From Candidatus Aminicenantota bacterium (GTDB lineage Bacteria; Acidobacteriota; Aminicenantia; Aminicenantales; Aminicenantaceae), in assembly GCA_020344415.1 (NCBI GenBank), contig CP070825.1:2328015-2392014 (forward strand): a stretch of 64,000 bases of DNA, written 5' to 3'. A program made the position numbers and the translations under genes. Positions 42,881-51,273 of the stretch are shown in pieces; position 1 is the stretch's first letter, and each line of letters begins with the position of its first letter. The notes beneath the pieces are model-generated. The model was not told the origin of the DNA. It worked only from the letters and a program-made list of their open reading frames with translations, and did not search any database.

Positions 42881-43633
42881 TCAAAAAAACTCTGCCAAAA
42901 GAGTTTTTACCCTCTTCTCTAAGGCTTCTCTAAATCTATTTACGGTCTCTGTGAAATCGCCCCCAAGATAATCAGTTATATACATCGGCTCTCCTACGTT
43001 AACTCTAATCTTTGCTGGAACCAGAAAGGGAACATGGGTGCCAAACATTGCTATTGGTGTTACGGGAACAGAAATTCCATCCTCTTTATACAAATTATAA
43101 GAAATTATTGAAGGTCCTCTCCTAAAAGACGGCACATAAGGATGGGGGTCTTTTTTCATGACTCTTCCCCTCCCTTGAAGCGCGATGATTGCTCTTCCAT
43201 TCCTGAGATAATCCTGACATTTCCTTATGGCCAGCCTTTTTTTCTGGTATATATCCACTGGTATCGTCCCAATTTTCCCTATTACGTTTGATGCATAATT
43301 GACAAAAAGGGTTTTAAGAGGCGTGAGAATTAAATCTATAGAAACTCCAAAATTTTTCAGCTGTCTCCGAAGATGTTTTCTGATGAGAAAATTAAACTCT
43401 TCTTTATTGAAGAACATCTCATTTCCCGTGAAAAAAAAAGGGCGGGGTACAATTTGGTATATTGTAGCAACATCCTTGAAAGATCCGATATGATTACCAA
43501 CTATTATATTTGGGCCTCCTTCTATAAAGTTCTCTTCACCTTTAACCACAGTTTTTTTGCCGAGGAGGGCATAATTACTCAGTCTTCTGAAGACAGGTTC
43601 CTGTCTCTTGAATTCTTCCTCAAAGGTTGCCAT
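42881..43633 (-). CDS. PlsC-like lysophospholipid acyltransferase family protein
   Basis: 250 residues. The acyltransferase block I reads NHIGSFKD, that is H-x5-D instead of the usual H-x4-D. Block III, normally PEGTRS, appears as LQGRGRV. Block IV (VPVTPIAMFGTH) is recognisable. No signal peptide or obvious membrane helix beyond short hydrophobic patches. It may acylate an unusual acceptor or be catalytically altered. Convergent with the M29-like gene (4 bp between the stops). Confidence 0.75.
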   Translation of the reverse strand: MATFEEEFKRQEPVFRRLSNYALLGKKTVVKGEENFIEGGPNIIVGNHIGSFKDVATIYQIVPRPFFFTGNEMFFNKEEFNFLIRKHLRRQLKNFGVSIDLILTPLKTLFVNYASNVIGKIGTIPVDIYQKKRLAIRKCQDYLRNGRAIIALQGRGRVMKKDPHPYVPSFRRGPSIISYNLYKEDGISVPVTPIAMFGTHVPFLVPAKIRVNVGEPMYITDYLGGDFTETVNRFREALEKRVKTLLAEFF

Positions 43634-43691
43634 TTCAGTCGTTCCTGCTCTCTTATTTTAAGCAAATCCAAACAAAAAGTAAAAGGCTTCC

Positions 43692-43804
43692 TGGGTCAGG
43701 TCTTGTTTTTTGCTTGATGACAAATTTCCATCTCTTTATTACACTAATAACGGATTCTTTCTTCCGATATGTGCAGGTCAAGGGCAAAAAATAAGACTTG
43801 CCCT
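43692..43804. repeat. GGGTCAGGTCTTG-type inverted-repeat element
   Basis: GGGTCAGGTCTTGTTTTTTGC (43692-43712) faces GCAAAAAATAAGACTTGCCC (43784-43803), an imperfect inverted pair. It has the same GGGTCAGGTCT head as the 42-bp-armed element at 12359. It lies in the divergent gap between the PlsC-like gene and iadA. The longer arm is 21 bases; its first 20 are GGGTCAGGTCTTGTTTTTTG. Confidence 0.65.
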
Positions 43805-43887
43805 CTAAATATGCTAAACTTAACTTGACTTAATTTTAAAAAATTCTCAAAATTCTCTTTTATAGAGCCTTCAGGAAGGAGGAACGG

Positions 43888-45063
43888 ATGATAACTTTAA
43901 TACACAAGGGTCAAGTATTTACACCTGACCCTTTAGGAAAAAAAGATATATTGATTCTAGGAAACAGAATTGGGGCTGTAAGTGAACCCGGGCAAATAAA
44001 AATCGATGGAGTCAAAGTTCATATTGTAGACGCTTCTGAAAAAATTGTTATTCCCGGCTTCATCGACAGCCATGTCCACATATTGGGAGGCGGGGGAGAA
44101 GGAGGACCTTCCACTAGGGCTCCTGAGATTAAAGTAGAGGACATCGTATCAAGCGGAGTTACCACCGTCATTGGCTGCTTGGGAACCGATGGTGTGACAC
44201 GTCACATGGAATCCCTTCTCGCCAAGGCAAGAGGGCTTGAAGAAGAAGGCATATCGACCTATATTTTTTCTGGTTCTTATGCGATTCCTGTCGTAACCAT
44301 TACTGGGAGTGTTCTCTCTGACCTCATCCTTATCGACAAGTTCATCGTAGCTGGCGAGATCGCAATCTCTGATCATCGTTCCTCTCAACCAACATTTGAA
44401 GAAATCGCCAGTCTGGCAGCCGAGTGCCGCGTGGGAGGAATGCTCGGGGGGAAAGCTGGAGCACTACATTGTCATCTTGGCGACGGATCCAGGAAACTGG
44501 GAATGCTTTTTAGGTTGATAAAAGAGACAGAAATTCCGCCTGCACAGGTTATCCCTACCCATGTTAATCGTAATCCCGCGCTTCTCGAGGAAGGGATCGA
44601 TTTTACTCTCCAGGGAGGGTATATCGATTTAACAGCTGGAATTGATCCCGAACCCATTGATGATAACGTAAGAAGCATCGCTGCTGCGATCCAACTCTGC
44701 CTTGAAAAAAAGGTTCCTCTCACCCAAATCACTATCAGTTCAGACAGCAACGGGAGTATGCCTCACTTCGATAAAAATGGAAACTTTGTAGGACTCACCA
44801 TCGCTACTCAAGAATCACTCCTGCGAAATTTCCGTTTTCTGATACAAAAGAAAATCCTGAAAGCTGAAGATGCTATAAAGCTCTTTTCTACAAACGTTTC
44901 CAGCTTTTACAAGCTCAATCAAAAGGGAGAAATCAAGGGTGGAAAAGATGCAGACTTGATTTTGCTCGATAAGGATTATAACCTAACAGACTCCTTTGCT
45001 ATGGGAAGAACAATGATGACCGAAGGAAAGCTTATCGCAAAAGGAACCTTCAGTCCTGAATGA
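43888..45063 (+). CDS. iadA: Isoaspartyl (beta-aspartyl) dipeptidase
   Basis: Amidohydrolase with two metals that cleaves beta-aspartyl dipeptides arising from damaged proteins. H62 and H64 lie in GFIDSHVHILGGGGEGG. The residues GGKAGALHCHLGDG (about 190-203), PTHVNRNP (about 229) and the catalytic Asp in SSDSNGSMP (about 286) match IadA. 391 residues, normal. GGAGG precedes the ATG. Its first codons contain a short inverted pair AAGGGTCA/TGACCCTT (43906-43933) like the neighbouring repeats. The NhaC-type antiporter follows after 54 bp. Confidence 0.93.
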   Translation: MITLIHKGQVFTPDPLGKKDILILGNRIGAVSEPGQIKIDGVKVHIVDASEKIVIPGFIDSHVHILGGGGEGGPSTRAPEIKVEDIVSSGVTTVIGCLGTDGVTRHMESLLAKARGLEEEGISTYIFSGSYAIPVVTITGSVLSDLILIDKFIVAGEIAISDHRSSQPTFEEIASLAAECRVGGMLGGKAGALHCHLGDGSRKLGMLFRLIKETEIPPAQVIPTHVNRNPALLEEGIDFTLQGGYIDLTAGIDPEPIDDNVRSIAAAIQLCLEKKVPLTQITISSDSNGSMPHFDKNGNFVGLTIATQESLLRNFRFLIQKKILKAEDAIKLFSTNVSSFYKLNQKGEIKGGKDADLILLDKDYNLTDSFAMGRTMMTEGKLIAKGTFSPE

Positions 45064-45117
45064 CGCAGGATGCAAAGCGTTAAAAATACAATGACTTCAA
45101 AATAAAAAGGAAAAAAA

Positions 45118-46545
45118 ATGAAAGAAACCGCACGCGATGAGAAAACAAAACGCAAAGAACCTGGCCTTGTCATAGCCCTGATCCCCCTGATCGTTATGCT
45201 CCTTCTTTTTGCAATAGGCTATGGCGTATACGGAATCAGGGCTCCGGCTCTCCTCGTTACCGCCGCCTTCCTCACAGGGTGTATAGGGTTATTTCTGCGT
45301 TTCAAATGGCAAGAGATGCAAGAGGGAATCATTGAAAGCATCCACAAGGCCATGCCAGCCATCCTCATCATGCTCTGTGTCGGGATTCTCATCGGCTCAT
45401 GGATTGCATCTGGAACAATTCCCATGATAATTTTTTACGGCTTAAAGCTCATATCCCCAAAGTATTTTCTGGTGACTGCCTGTTTTGTCTGCTCGGTTAC
45501 TTCTTTAGCGACCGGAACATCATGGGGAACTATCGGGACCCTGGGAGTCGCTTTTATCGGCATTGCCATGGGGCTCGGAATTCCTCTTGGTCCGGCAGCT
45601 GGAGCAATCGTTGCCGGAGCTTACTTTGGCGACAAAATGTCTCCTTTTTCAGATGTTGCCAATCTGGCACCTGTCACTGCGGGTTCCAATCTTTTTGACC
45701 ACATCAAGCACATGCTCTGGTCTGCGACTCCCGCGTGGCTCTTAGGTCTGTTGATTTACTTCATAGTCGGACTCAGATACGGGGGAGGAAAAGTCGAAGA
45801 CGATACCATGATTATTATCACTCAAACAATAAAGAAAAACTTCAACTTTAATATTCTTCTCCTCCTTCCGATGGTCATCGTTTTTTACTTTGCGTTCACA
45901 AAAAAACCCACCATCCCGGGTATGCTTCTCTCCTCTTTTATTGCAGGGATTTTAGCCATCATTTTCCAGAAGGCCTCAATCCCTGAGGTGGCAACGGCTA
46001 TGAATACAGGCTACGTGGCCAATACAGGTGTGGAAGAGGTAGACAAATTAATCTCTCAGGGTGGGATGATGAGCATGATGGAAGTTCAGCTTGTGGCTTT
46101 TACTGCCTTTAGCTTCGGCGGAATTATGCAAAGAACGGGTCTTCTCTCTGTCATTCTTGGCCGAGTGATGAGATTTACCAACAAGGTATGGAGCTTAGTG
46201 CTGACTACCATCGCATCTTCAATCATTACAGCCTTGGCCACAGGAAGCTCCTACCTCTCTATGATTCTTCCCGGAGACCTCTTTTCTCCTATTTATAAGA
46301 AAAGAGGACTGGCCGCAAAAAACTTATCCCGGATTATCGAAGAAAGTGGCGCCATCATGGTTCCCCTTATTCCTTGGAGTATGGCTGGTGTTTTCATCAC
46401 CGGGACCATCGGGGTTCCGACCCTCTCTTATCTTCCATGGGCCATAATGAACTATGCCTCCGTTGCAATATTAGCACTTTATGGTTTCACTAAATTCACA
46501 ATGGCACCTAAGATTAGAGAAGATGAGACACAGATAGGAAGCTAA
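45118..46545 (+). CDS. nhaC: NhaC-family Na+/H+ antiporter
   Basis: 475 residues with about 11-12 membrane segments. The family motifs are GTSWGTIGTLGVAFIGIA, GAIVAGAYFGDKMSPFSD and the C-terminal SAIM-like EESGAIMVPLIPWSMAG. NhaC relatives exchange Na+ for H+, and some members exchange malate/lactate. Placed behind iadA, so it may instead move an amino acid or support Na+-driven peptide uptake. Confidence 0.88.
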   Translation: MKETARDEKTKRKEPGLVIALIPLIVMLLLFAIGYGVYGIRAPALLVTAAFLTGCIGLFLRFKWQEMQEGIIESIHKAMPAILIMLCVGILIGSWIASGTIPMIIFYGLKLISPKYFLVTACFVCSVTSLATGTSWGTIGTLGVAFIGIAMGLGIPLGPAAGAIVAGAYFGDKMSPFSDVANLAPVTAGSNLFDHIKHMLWSATPAWLLGLLIYFIVGLRYGGGKVEDDTMIIITQTIKKNFNFNILLLLPMVIVFYFAFTKKPTIPGMLLSSFIAGILAIIFQKASIPEVATAMNTGYVANTGVEEVDKLISQGGMMSMMEVQLVAFTAFSFGGIMQRTGLLSVILGRVMRFTNKVWSLVLTTIASSIITALATGSSYLSMILPGDLFSPIYKKRGLAAKNLSRIIEESGAIMVPLIPWSMAGVFITGTIGVPTLSYLPWAIMNYASVAILALYGFTKFTMAPKIREDETQIGS

Positions 46546-46561
46546 TTAGGGAGACGTTCCT

Positions 46562-46837
46562 CTATTTTTTGTCCATTTCAGAGAGGGCTTTTTTAAATTT
46601 ATCCTCAGCCTCTTCCGATCTTTTCTTTTCCAACTCAGCAGTGGCTTCAAACCTTCTATCAGCCTCCTTTTTCTTCTTTTTTTCTTTTAAAAGAAGCTCC
46701 TCCAAAGATTTTCTTTTTTTCCCTGCCTTTTCTTCAAACTGAATAATTTCCTCAGTCACAGGATCGATCCAGAGGAGGGATTTGCAAATAGGACAGAGGA
46801 CCTGAAAGACCTGTTTGTTTTCTTTCGTTTTTTGCAT
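46562..46837 (-). CDS. Small zinc-ribbon/coiled-coil protein of unknown function
   Basis: 91 residues. One CPIC pair near the start (LCPICKSLLWIDP) is followed by a highly charged Lys/Glu helix predicted to be coiled coil (EELLLKEKKKKKEADRRFEA and onward). Only one CxxC is present, so a dimer or a half-ribbon is likely. The codon pattern and compact position after nhaC (convergent, 16 bp) make it a credible gene. I do not recognise a family. Confidence 0.6.
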   Translation of the reverse strand: MQKTKENKQVFQVLCPICKSLLWIDPVTEEIIQFEEKAGKKRKSLEELLLKEKKKKKEADRRFEATAELEKKRSEEAEDKFKKALSEMDKK

Positions 46838-46924
46838 TTCAGGGAAAATTTAACAAAAAAGTAAAACTAAGACAAGCTATCAAAATCATCTTTCTTTCTG
46901 AAATGAAGGATAATTCAATCCTGC

Positions 46925-47117
46925 AATAAGGATATTTGGGAACGGATGAAGCGACCTTTGAAGATTTAGCCTTCCTGAGTTGCTCTTTGAGGGAATCCGG
47001 CGAGCCGGACACCGAGTAGGTCTGAGCGTAGCGAGATACGCAGGTGCCGAAAAGAGCAATGAAGGAATGGCGTGAAAAATCTGAACGGGAGCGCAGACGT
47101 TCCCAAATATCCTTATT
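46925..47117 (+). repeat. Dispersed palindromic repeat, copy R5 (most symmetrical)
   Basis: Perfect 20-bp ends AATAAGGATATTTGGGAACG / CGTTCCCAAATATCCTTATT. The second helix TTGCTCTTT (46980-46988) / AAAGAGCAA (47051-47059) is perfect, and hairpin TCCGG-CGAG-CCGGA lies at 46996-47009. Family blocks GAAGATTTAGCCTTCC and GGAATGGCGT are present. Fills the gap between the 91-residue protein gene and the 3' end of the sigma-54 activator gene. Confidence 0.88.
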
Positions 47118-47147
47118 AGATCTTCGCGGAAAAAAAGGATTATTATT

Positions 47148-48239
47148 CTATCCTCCTTTGGGAACATCTATATTGAGCTTTTTTATCAATTTGAAAAGAC
47201 CTTGTCTGCTAATGCCTATTTTTTCTGCAGTCATTGCTCTATTATAATTCCATCGAGCCATCGCCTGGTTCAAGAATCGTCTTTCAAACTCAGCTCTAGC
47301 CCGAAAAAAGTCATAGGAAGACTTTGAGTATCGCGTTCTCTTCGGATTAATCCTTGAAGAGAGAGATTCCTCTTTAATAAGACTATTCTCTCCCGAAAGA
47401 ATCAAACATCTCTGGATTTCATTCTGAAGTTCTCTTACGTTTCCAGGCCATGGATAGTCTAACAATAACTCCACCGCTTGAGGAGAAAAAAGCGCCTGTT
47501 CTCGCTTCATCTCGACACAGTATTTCTTGATATAATAATTCAAAAGATGAAAAATATCTTCCTTCCTCTCTCTAAGAGGAGGGAGCTCCACTGATATAAT
47601 CTTTAGGCGATAATATAAATCCTCACGAAAATTTCCTCTCTCAATTTCCTTTTCAAGATTCTTGTTTGTCGCACTCATGAACCTAACGTCTACAGAGCGG
47701 GTCCGATTCTCCCCGACCCTCCTAATTTCTTTTTCTTGAAGAAGGCGAAGAAGTTTTGCCTGAAGATGAGGAACCAGATCCCCTATTTCATCCAAAAAGA
47801 ATGTCCCGCCATTCGCCTCCTCAATGATTCCTGGTTTATTTCGGATAGCTCCTGTGAAAGCCCCCCTTACATGCCCGAATAATTCGCTTTCTAGAAGAAG
47901 GTCAGGAATAGCTCCACAATTTATAGCGACAAATTCTCCCTTCCCCCTTGCTCCCTTCTCATGGATAGTTCTGGCTATAAGTTCCTTGCCAGTCCCACTT
48001 TCTCCTATGATAAAAACTGGGGCATCGCTGTCTTTGACTTTATCGATTAGAGCTCGGATATGGAATAGCGCTTTGCTCGTGCCCACAATGTTCGAATCAT
48101 CGTCTCCTCGGAGATAAATATTTCGAAACATACTTTCAACCTCTTGCTTTCTCGAAAGCCAGGAACTTTCTTTCGAACCTAATCCCACAGGCAAATTTTC
48201 TTTTCTGAGATAACGATTTCTTTCTAGGATTTTTCTCAT
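47148..48239 (-). CDS. Sigma-54-dependent transcriptional activator without receiver domain
   Basis: 363 residues: a short N-terminal segment (about 1-48) replaces the usual receiver. The AAA+ domain follows with Walker A GESGTGKE (79-86), the sigma-54 loop GAFTGA (126-131) and PWPGNVRELQN, then a Fis-type helix-turn-helix ending (NRAMTAEKIGISRQGLFKLI). Lacking a sensor, it may be constitutively active, controlled by expression, or controlled by a partner, as for PspF. Lies downstream (in its own direction) of the TPR/Glu-rich gene region, which is transcribed separately or divergently timed; no operon partner is clear. Confidence 0.88.
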   Translation of the reverse strand: MRKILERNRYLRKENLPVGLGSKESSWLSRKQEVESMFRNIYLRGDDDSNIVGTSKALFHIRALIDKVKDSDAPVFIIGESGTGKELIARTIHEKGARGKGEFVAINCGAIPDLLLESELFGHVRGAFTGAIRNKPGIIEEANGGTFFLDEIGDLVPHLQAKLLRLLQEKEIRRVGENRTRSVDVRFMSATNKNLEKEIERGNFREDLYYRLKIISVELPPLRERKEDIFHLLNYYIKKYCVEMKREQALFSPQAVELLLDYPWPGNVRELQNEIQRCLILSGENSLIKEESLSSRINPKRTRYSKSSYDFFRARAEFERRFLNQAMARWNYNRAMTAEKIGISRQGLFKLIKKLNIDVPKGG

Positions 48240-48354
48240 AATAAACAGAGACGATTCTATTTTTTTCTGATTACCCTGGATTATTCAGAGGATGCGGCAA
48301 TTCATATGAATTGTCGATGTCAAAAGAAAGAGTGATAATCTGGAGAATATTCCC

Positions 48355-51273
48355 TTAGGATTTATTTAGTTTCTCTATTTTTTTAGCTACGTCTCTGTAC
48401 TCGGCATTCCAGTTTTTAATTTCACCGTAAATACTAAGAGCCTTTTTCGTCTCTCTCAAATCCCCGTAAAGTGAAGCCAATTCATATTTCAGGTCGAACG
48501 ATTGACTTGAGTCCTTGTCTGATAGCTTCAAAGCCTTTTCGATCCATTTCACGGCTTCTTGAAAATCCTTCTTCTTTCTAAAGCAGTGGCTAAGAACACT
48601 GTAGCATTCCACTGCTCTCTTTTCATCCTGAGAAGCTAATTTTAATTCCTGAATTGCCTCATCTATCAATCCTTGCTCCAGAAAAGCAATGCCTAAATTA
48701 AAGTGGCTTTCATAATCTTCTTTGTCTACTTCCTCCTCCAAAGCTTCCGTGAATTCAGCAACAATATCAGCCAGTTCTTTCTCAAAAACCGTGGTCTTGC
48801 CTGCTAACTGACTATTGGTTACAGTTTTTATTACATCTAACTCCCCATCAATTTTTTCTACTAAATCATAATACTCTTTTTCTCTTTTTTCTTTGGGAAC
48901 AACAGGAGTTATATCCGTATCTGCAAAGACTTCAGCAGAAGTGATCCTTTCTTCCCCCTCTTTTTCTGGGATATGTGGCATTTTTTCCCGAACTTTTTTT
49001 TCTATTAACTCTGTCTCTTTCTCAGAGACTTTTTCAACTCTCTTATGAATTTCTTCATCTTTAACTCGTGCAGCCACTCCCTCAAGAGCAGCAAGCTTCT
49101 CTTCTATCCTAGGCTCATCAGGATATTCTATCCTTAAATTCTCAAGAATTCGTTTAGCGCTCTTTGCCAATCCTTGTTCTTTATACAGATCGGCTTGTGC
49201 CAAGTCCGCTTCTAAACCCTCTTCCGCTTCCCCTCTAACTTTTGAAGGCTCCTCCCTTTTTTCCTCTCTTTTCAGTTCCCTTTTCTTCTCTTTGTCTTTG
49301 AGAATTTTTTCCGCCTTAGCTTGAGGCGCGATTCCTTTAAGAACCTCAAGCTTCTCTTCTATCCGGGGTTCATCAGGGTATTCTATCCTCAAATTCGCAA
49401 GAACTCTTTTAGCGCTTTTTACCATTCCCTCTTCTATATACGAATCGACCTGGGCCAGGTCCGCATCTAAGCCTTCTTCCGCTTCCCCTTTAACTTTTGA
49501 AGGCTCCTCCCTTTTTTCTTCTTCAATCGGCTTCTCTTCCTTCTCCTCCGCTTTGGGAACCTCTTCTTTAACCTGAGGTTTGTCCTCCTCAAGAGCCGCA
49601 AGCTTTTCATCTATCCTAGGCTCATCAGGATATTCTATTCTCAAATTCTCAAGAATTCTTTTTGCACTTTTCACTAATCCCTGATCTAAATATGAATCAA
49701 CCTGAGCTAAATTCTTCTCTATTGCATCTTTGGCCTCATCTATAATCTCTAAAGGCTCCTCTTTTGTTTCCTCCTCGATTGGCTTTTCCTCTTCCTCTTT
49801 GACGAGTTCCTCCACTTCAATTGGAATCTCCTGTTCTTCTTCTATTTCGATCGCTTCTTCCTTCTCTTTTTCTATCTCAACTGCCTCAACCTTTTCTTCT
49901 TCCCCAACCAGCTCCTCTGCCCTCTCCTCTTCTTCTTCCTCTTCAATGGCTTCCACCTTCTCTTCCTCCGATTCGATTGCCTTTTCTTTCGCTTCTTCTA
50001 TTTCGATTGGTTTTTCTTCCTCTTCTTCTATCTCAACGGTTTCAACTCTTTCCTCTTCTTCAACAGGCTTCTCTTCCTCCCCCTCCTCAGGAAACCCAAG
50101 TTCTTTTCCCAGAAGGGTGTACTCGTTTTTAATTTCCTGATCCTCGGGGCAAAGGTTAACAAGCTCACTTAAGACAGCAAGTGCTTCTTTTTTCAAGTCT
50201 CTCTTCTGGTATTCTTCTAAAACGACCCTGCGAGCAACCTCCAGGTTCTTTTTTTGATTAATCGATTTAAAAACAGAAGCTAATTTCTCAAGGGTCGAGA
50301 GATGGACTTTCTTCGACTTTAGAATCAGCCCAAGAAGACCGATGGCTTTTTCCGCTTTTTGTTTTTTTACCAAAGAATCAACCAGAGGTTCATATATATC
50401 AAAGGCCTCATCGAGCCTTTCTTGCTGAATATAAACTCGCCCCAGTTTGATCCGGGCATCTACATCCTTTGCTCGTAAAGTAACTATCTTAGAATATATT
50501 TCCTCCGCCTTTTTAAAGTCTTTTTCCTCAAAGTATAACTGGCCGAGTAGATTCAGGGCCTCCACGTTCTCTTTATCTTTTTCGAGAATTTTATTTATAA
50601 GACCTAGCGCTTCTTTACTCTTATTCCCTTTCTGGAGGAGACTAATGAGATTGGCTGTGGTTCTTGAATGATCTTCTTTCAGGTCTTTTGCAAGGTCTAG
50701 AATTTCTTCGGCCTCTTTCAGTGCATTATTCTGTATCTTGATTTCGGCTACTTTGTTGAATTCTTCAACTGCCTGATCGAATAATTTCTCTTCCTTAAAA
50801 AGTTGGGCCAAAGTTAACCTGGATTGAATATCATTCTCGTCTAATTTTAGAAGCTTTTCGTACATACGGATGGCTTCTTTTATTTTATTACTTTCTTTTA
50901 AAATTCCGGCTATTTTCTGATATTCCCTCTTTGCTTCAGAGGTAAATCCTTGACTATGATACAAATCAGCCAATTTCATTCCTATCTTGAAGTCGTCTGG
51001 ATTTAATTTATTTATTTTTTTGTAAACAGCTATTGATTGGGAATACAAGCCCCTCTCTTCGTAATGGCCAGCGATTTTCAGGAATTCCTCAATTGCCTTC
51101 TCCCTCTGATTCGACCTCACATACAGGTCACCAATCGTACTCCTGACATTTATGTCCAGAGAATTTTCTGTCAGTAACTTTTGGTATTCAGTGATAGCCT
51201 CATGAAACTTCCCTTTTTTTGCATACTTCTGGGCGATTTTTGCGATTTTGCTTCTTTCTTTCTCAGATGCCAT
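48355..51273 (-). CDS. Large TPR protein with acidic repeat region
   Basis: 972 residues. N-terminal TPR array (about 10-380; HEAITEYQKLLTENSLDINV, REKAIEEFLKIAGHYEERG), a very Glu-rich stretch (about 388-510), and three near-identical blocks built on KSAKRILENLRIEYPDEPRI separated by charged linkers (about 520-735). A C-terminal TPR set (about 840-965) ends the protein. No signal peptide, so cytoplasmic. Likely a scaffold; TPR proteins of this shape occur in gliding and pilus-related systems, but no partner is shown here. The start overlaps rnhB by 11 bases. Confidence 0.8.
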   Translation of the reverse strand: MASEKERSKIAKIAQKYAKKGKFHEAITEYQKLLTENSLDINVRSTIGDLYVRSNQREKAIEEFLKIAGHYEERGLYSQSIAVYKKINKLNPDDFKIGMKLADLYHSQGFTSEAKREYQKIAGILKESNKIKEAIRMYEKLLKLDENDIQSRLTLAQLFKEEKLFDQAVEEFNKVAEIKIQNNALKEAEEILDLAKDLKEDHSRTTANLISLLQKGNKSKEALGLINKILEKDKENVEALNLLGQLYFEEKDFKKAEEIYSKIVTLRAKDVDARIKLGRVYIQQERLDEAFDIYEPLVDSLVKKQKAEKAIGLLGLILKSKKVHLSTLEKLASVFKSINQKKNLEVARRVVLEEYQKRDLKKEALAVLSELVNLCPEDQEIKNEYTLLGKELGFPEEGEEEKPVEEEERVETVEIEEEEEKPIEIEEAKEKAIESEEEKVEAIEEEEEEERAEELVGEEEKVEAVEIEKEKEEAIEIEEEQEIPIEVEELVKEEEEKPIEEETKEEPLEIIDEAKDAIEKNLAQVDSYLDQGLVKSAKRILENLRIEYPDEPRIDEKLAALEEDKPQVKEEVPKAEEKEEKPIEEEKREEPSKVKGEAEEGLDADLAQVDSYIEEGMVKSAKRVLANLRIEYPDEPRIEEKLEVLKGIAPQAKAEKILKDKEKKRELKREEKREEPSKVRGEAEEGLEADLAQADLYKEQGLAKSAKRILENLRIEYPDEPRIEEKLAALEGVAARVKDEEIHKRVEKVSEKETELIEKKVREKMPHIPEKEGEERITSAEVFADTDITPVVPKEKREKEYYDLVEKIDGELDVIKTVTNSQLAGKTTVFEKELADIVAEFTEALEEEVDKEDYESHFNLGIAFLEQGLIDEAIQELKLASQDEKRAVECYSVLSHCFRKKKDFQEAVKWIEKALKLSDKDSSQSFDLKYELASLYGDLRETKKALSIYGEIKNWNAEYRDVAKKIEKLNKS

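Noticed and set aside
46886..47247. Reading frames on both strands across repeat R5 (for example one containing KEWREKSERER)
   Set aside because: The same peptide strings recur at each dispersed repeat copy (27289, 34656, 47044 and the opposite strand at 27245, 31209, 46886). They are translations of the repeat, not genes.
49080..49735. CRISPR-like spaced repeats
   Set aside because: The three repeats are coding, about 240-260 bases apart and part of one protein; there are no cas genes.
49730..50140. Ser- and Leu-rich plus-strand frames
   Set aside because: They are antisense shadows of the Glu-rich tract (GAA/GAG codons read as TTC/CTC) of the TPR protein.
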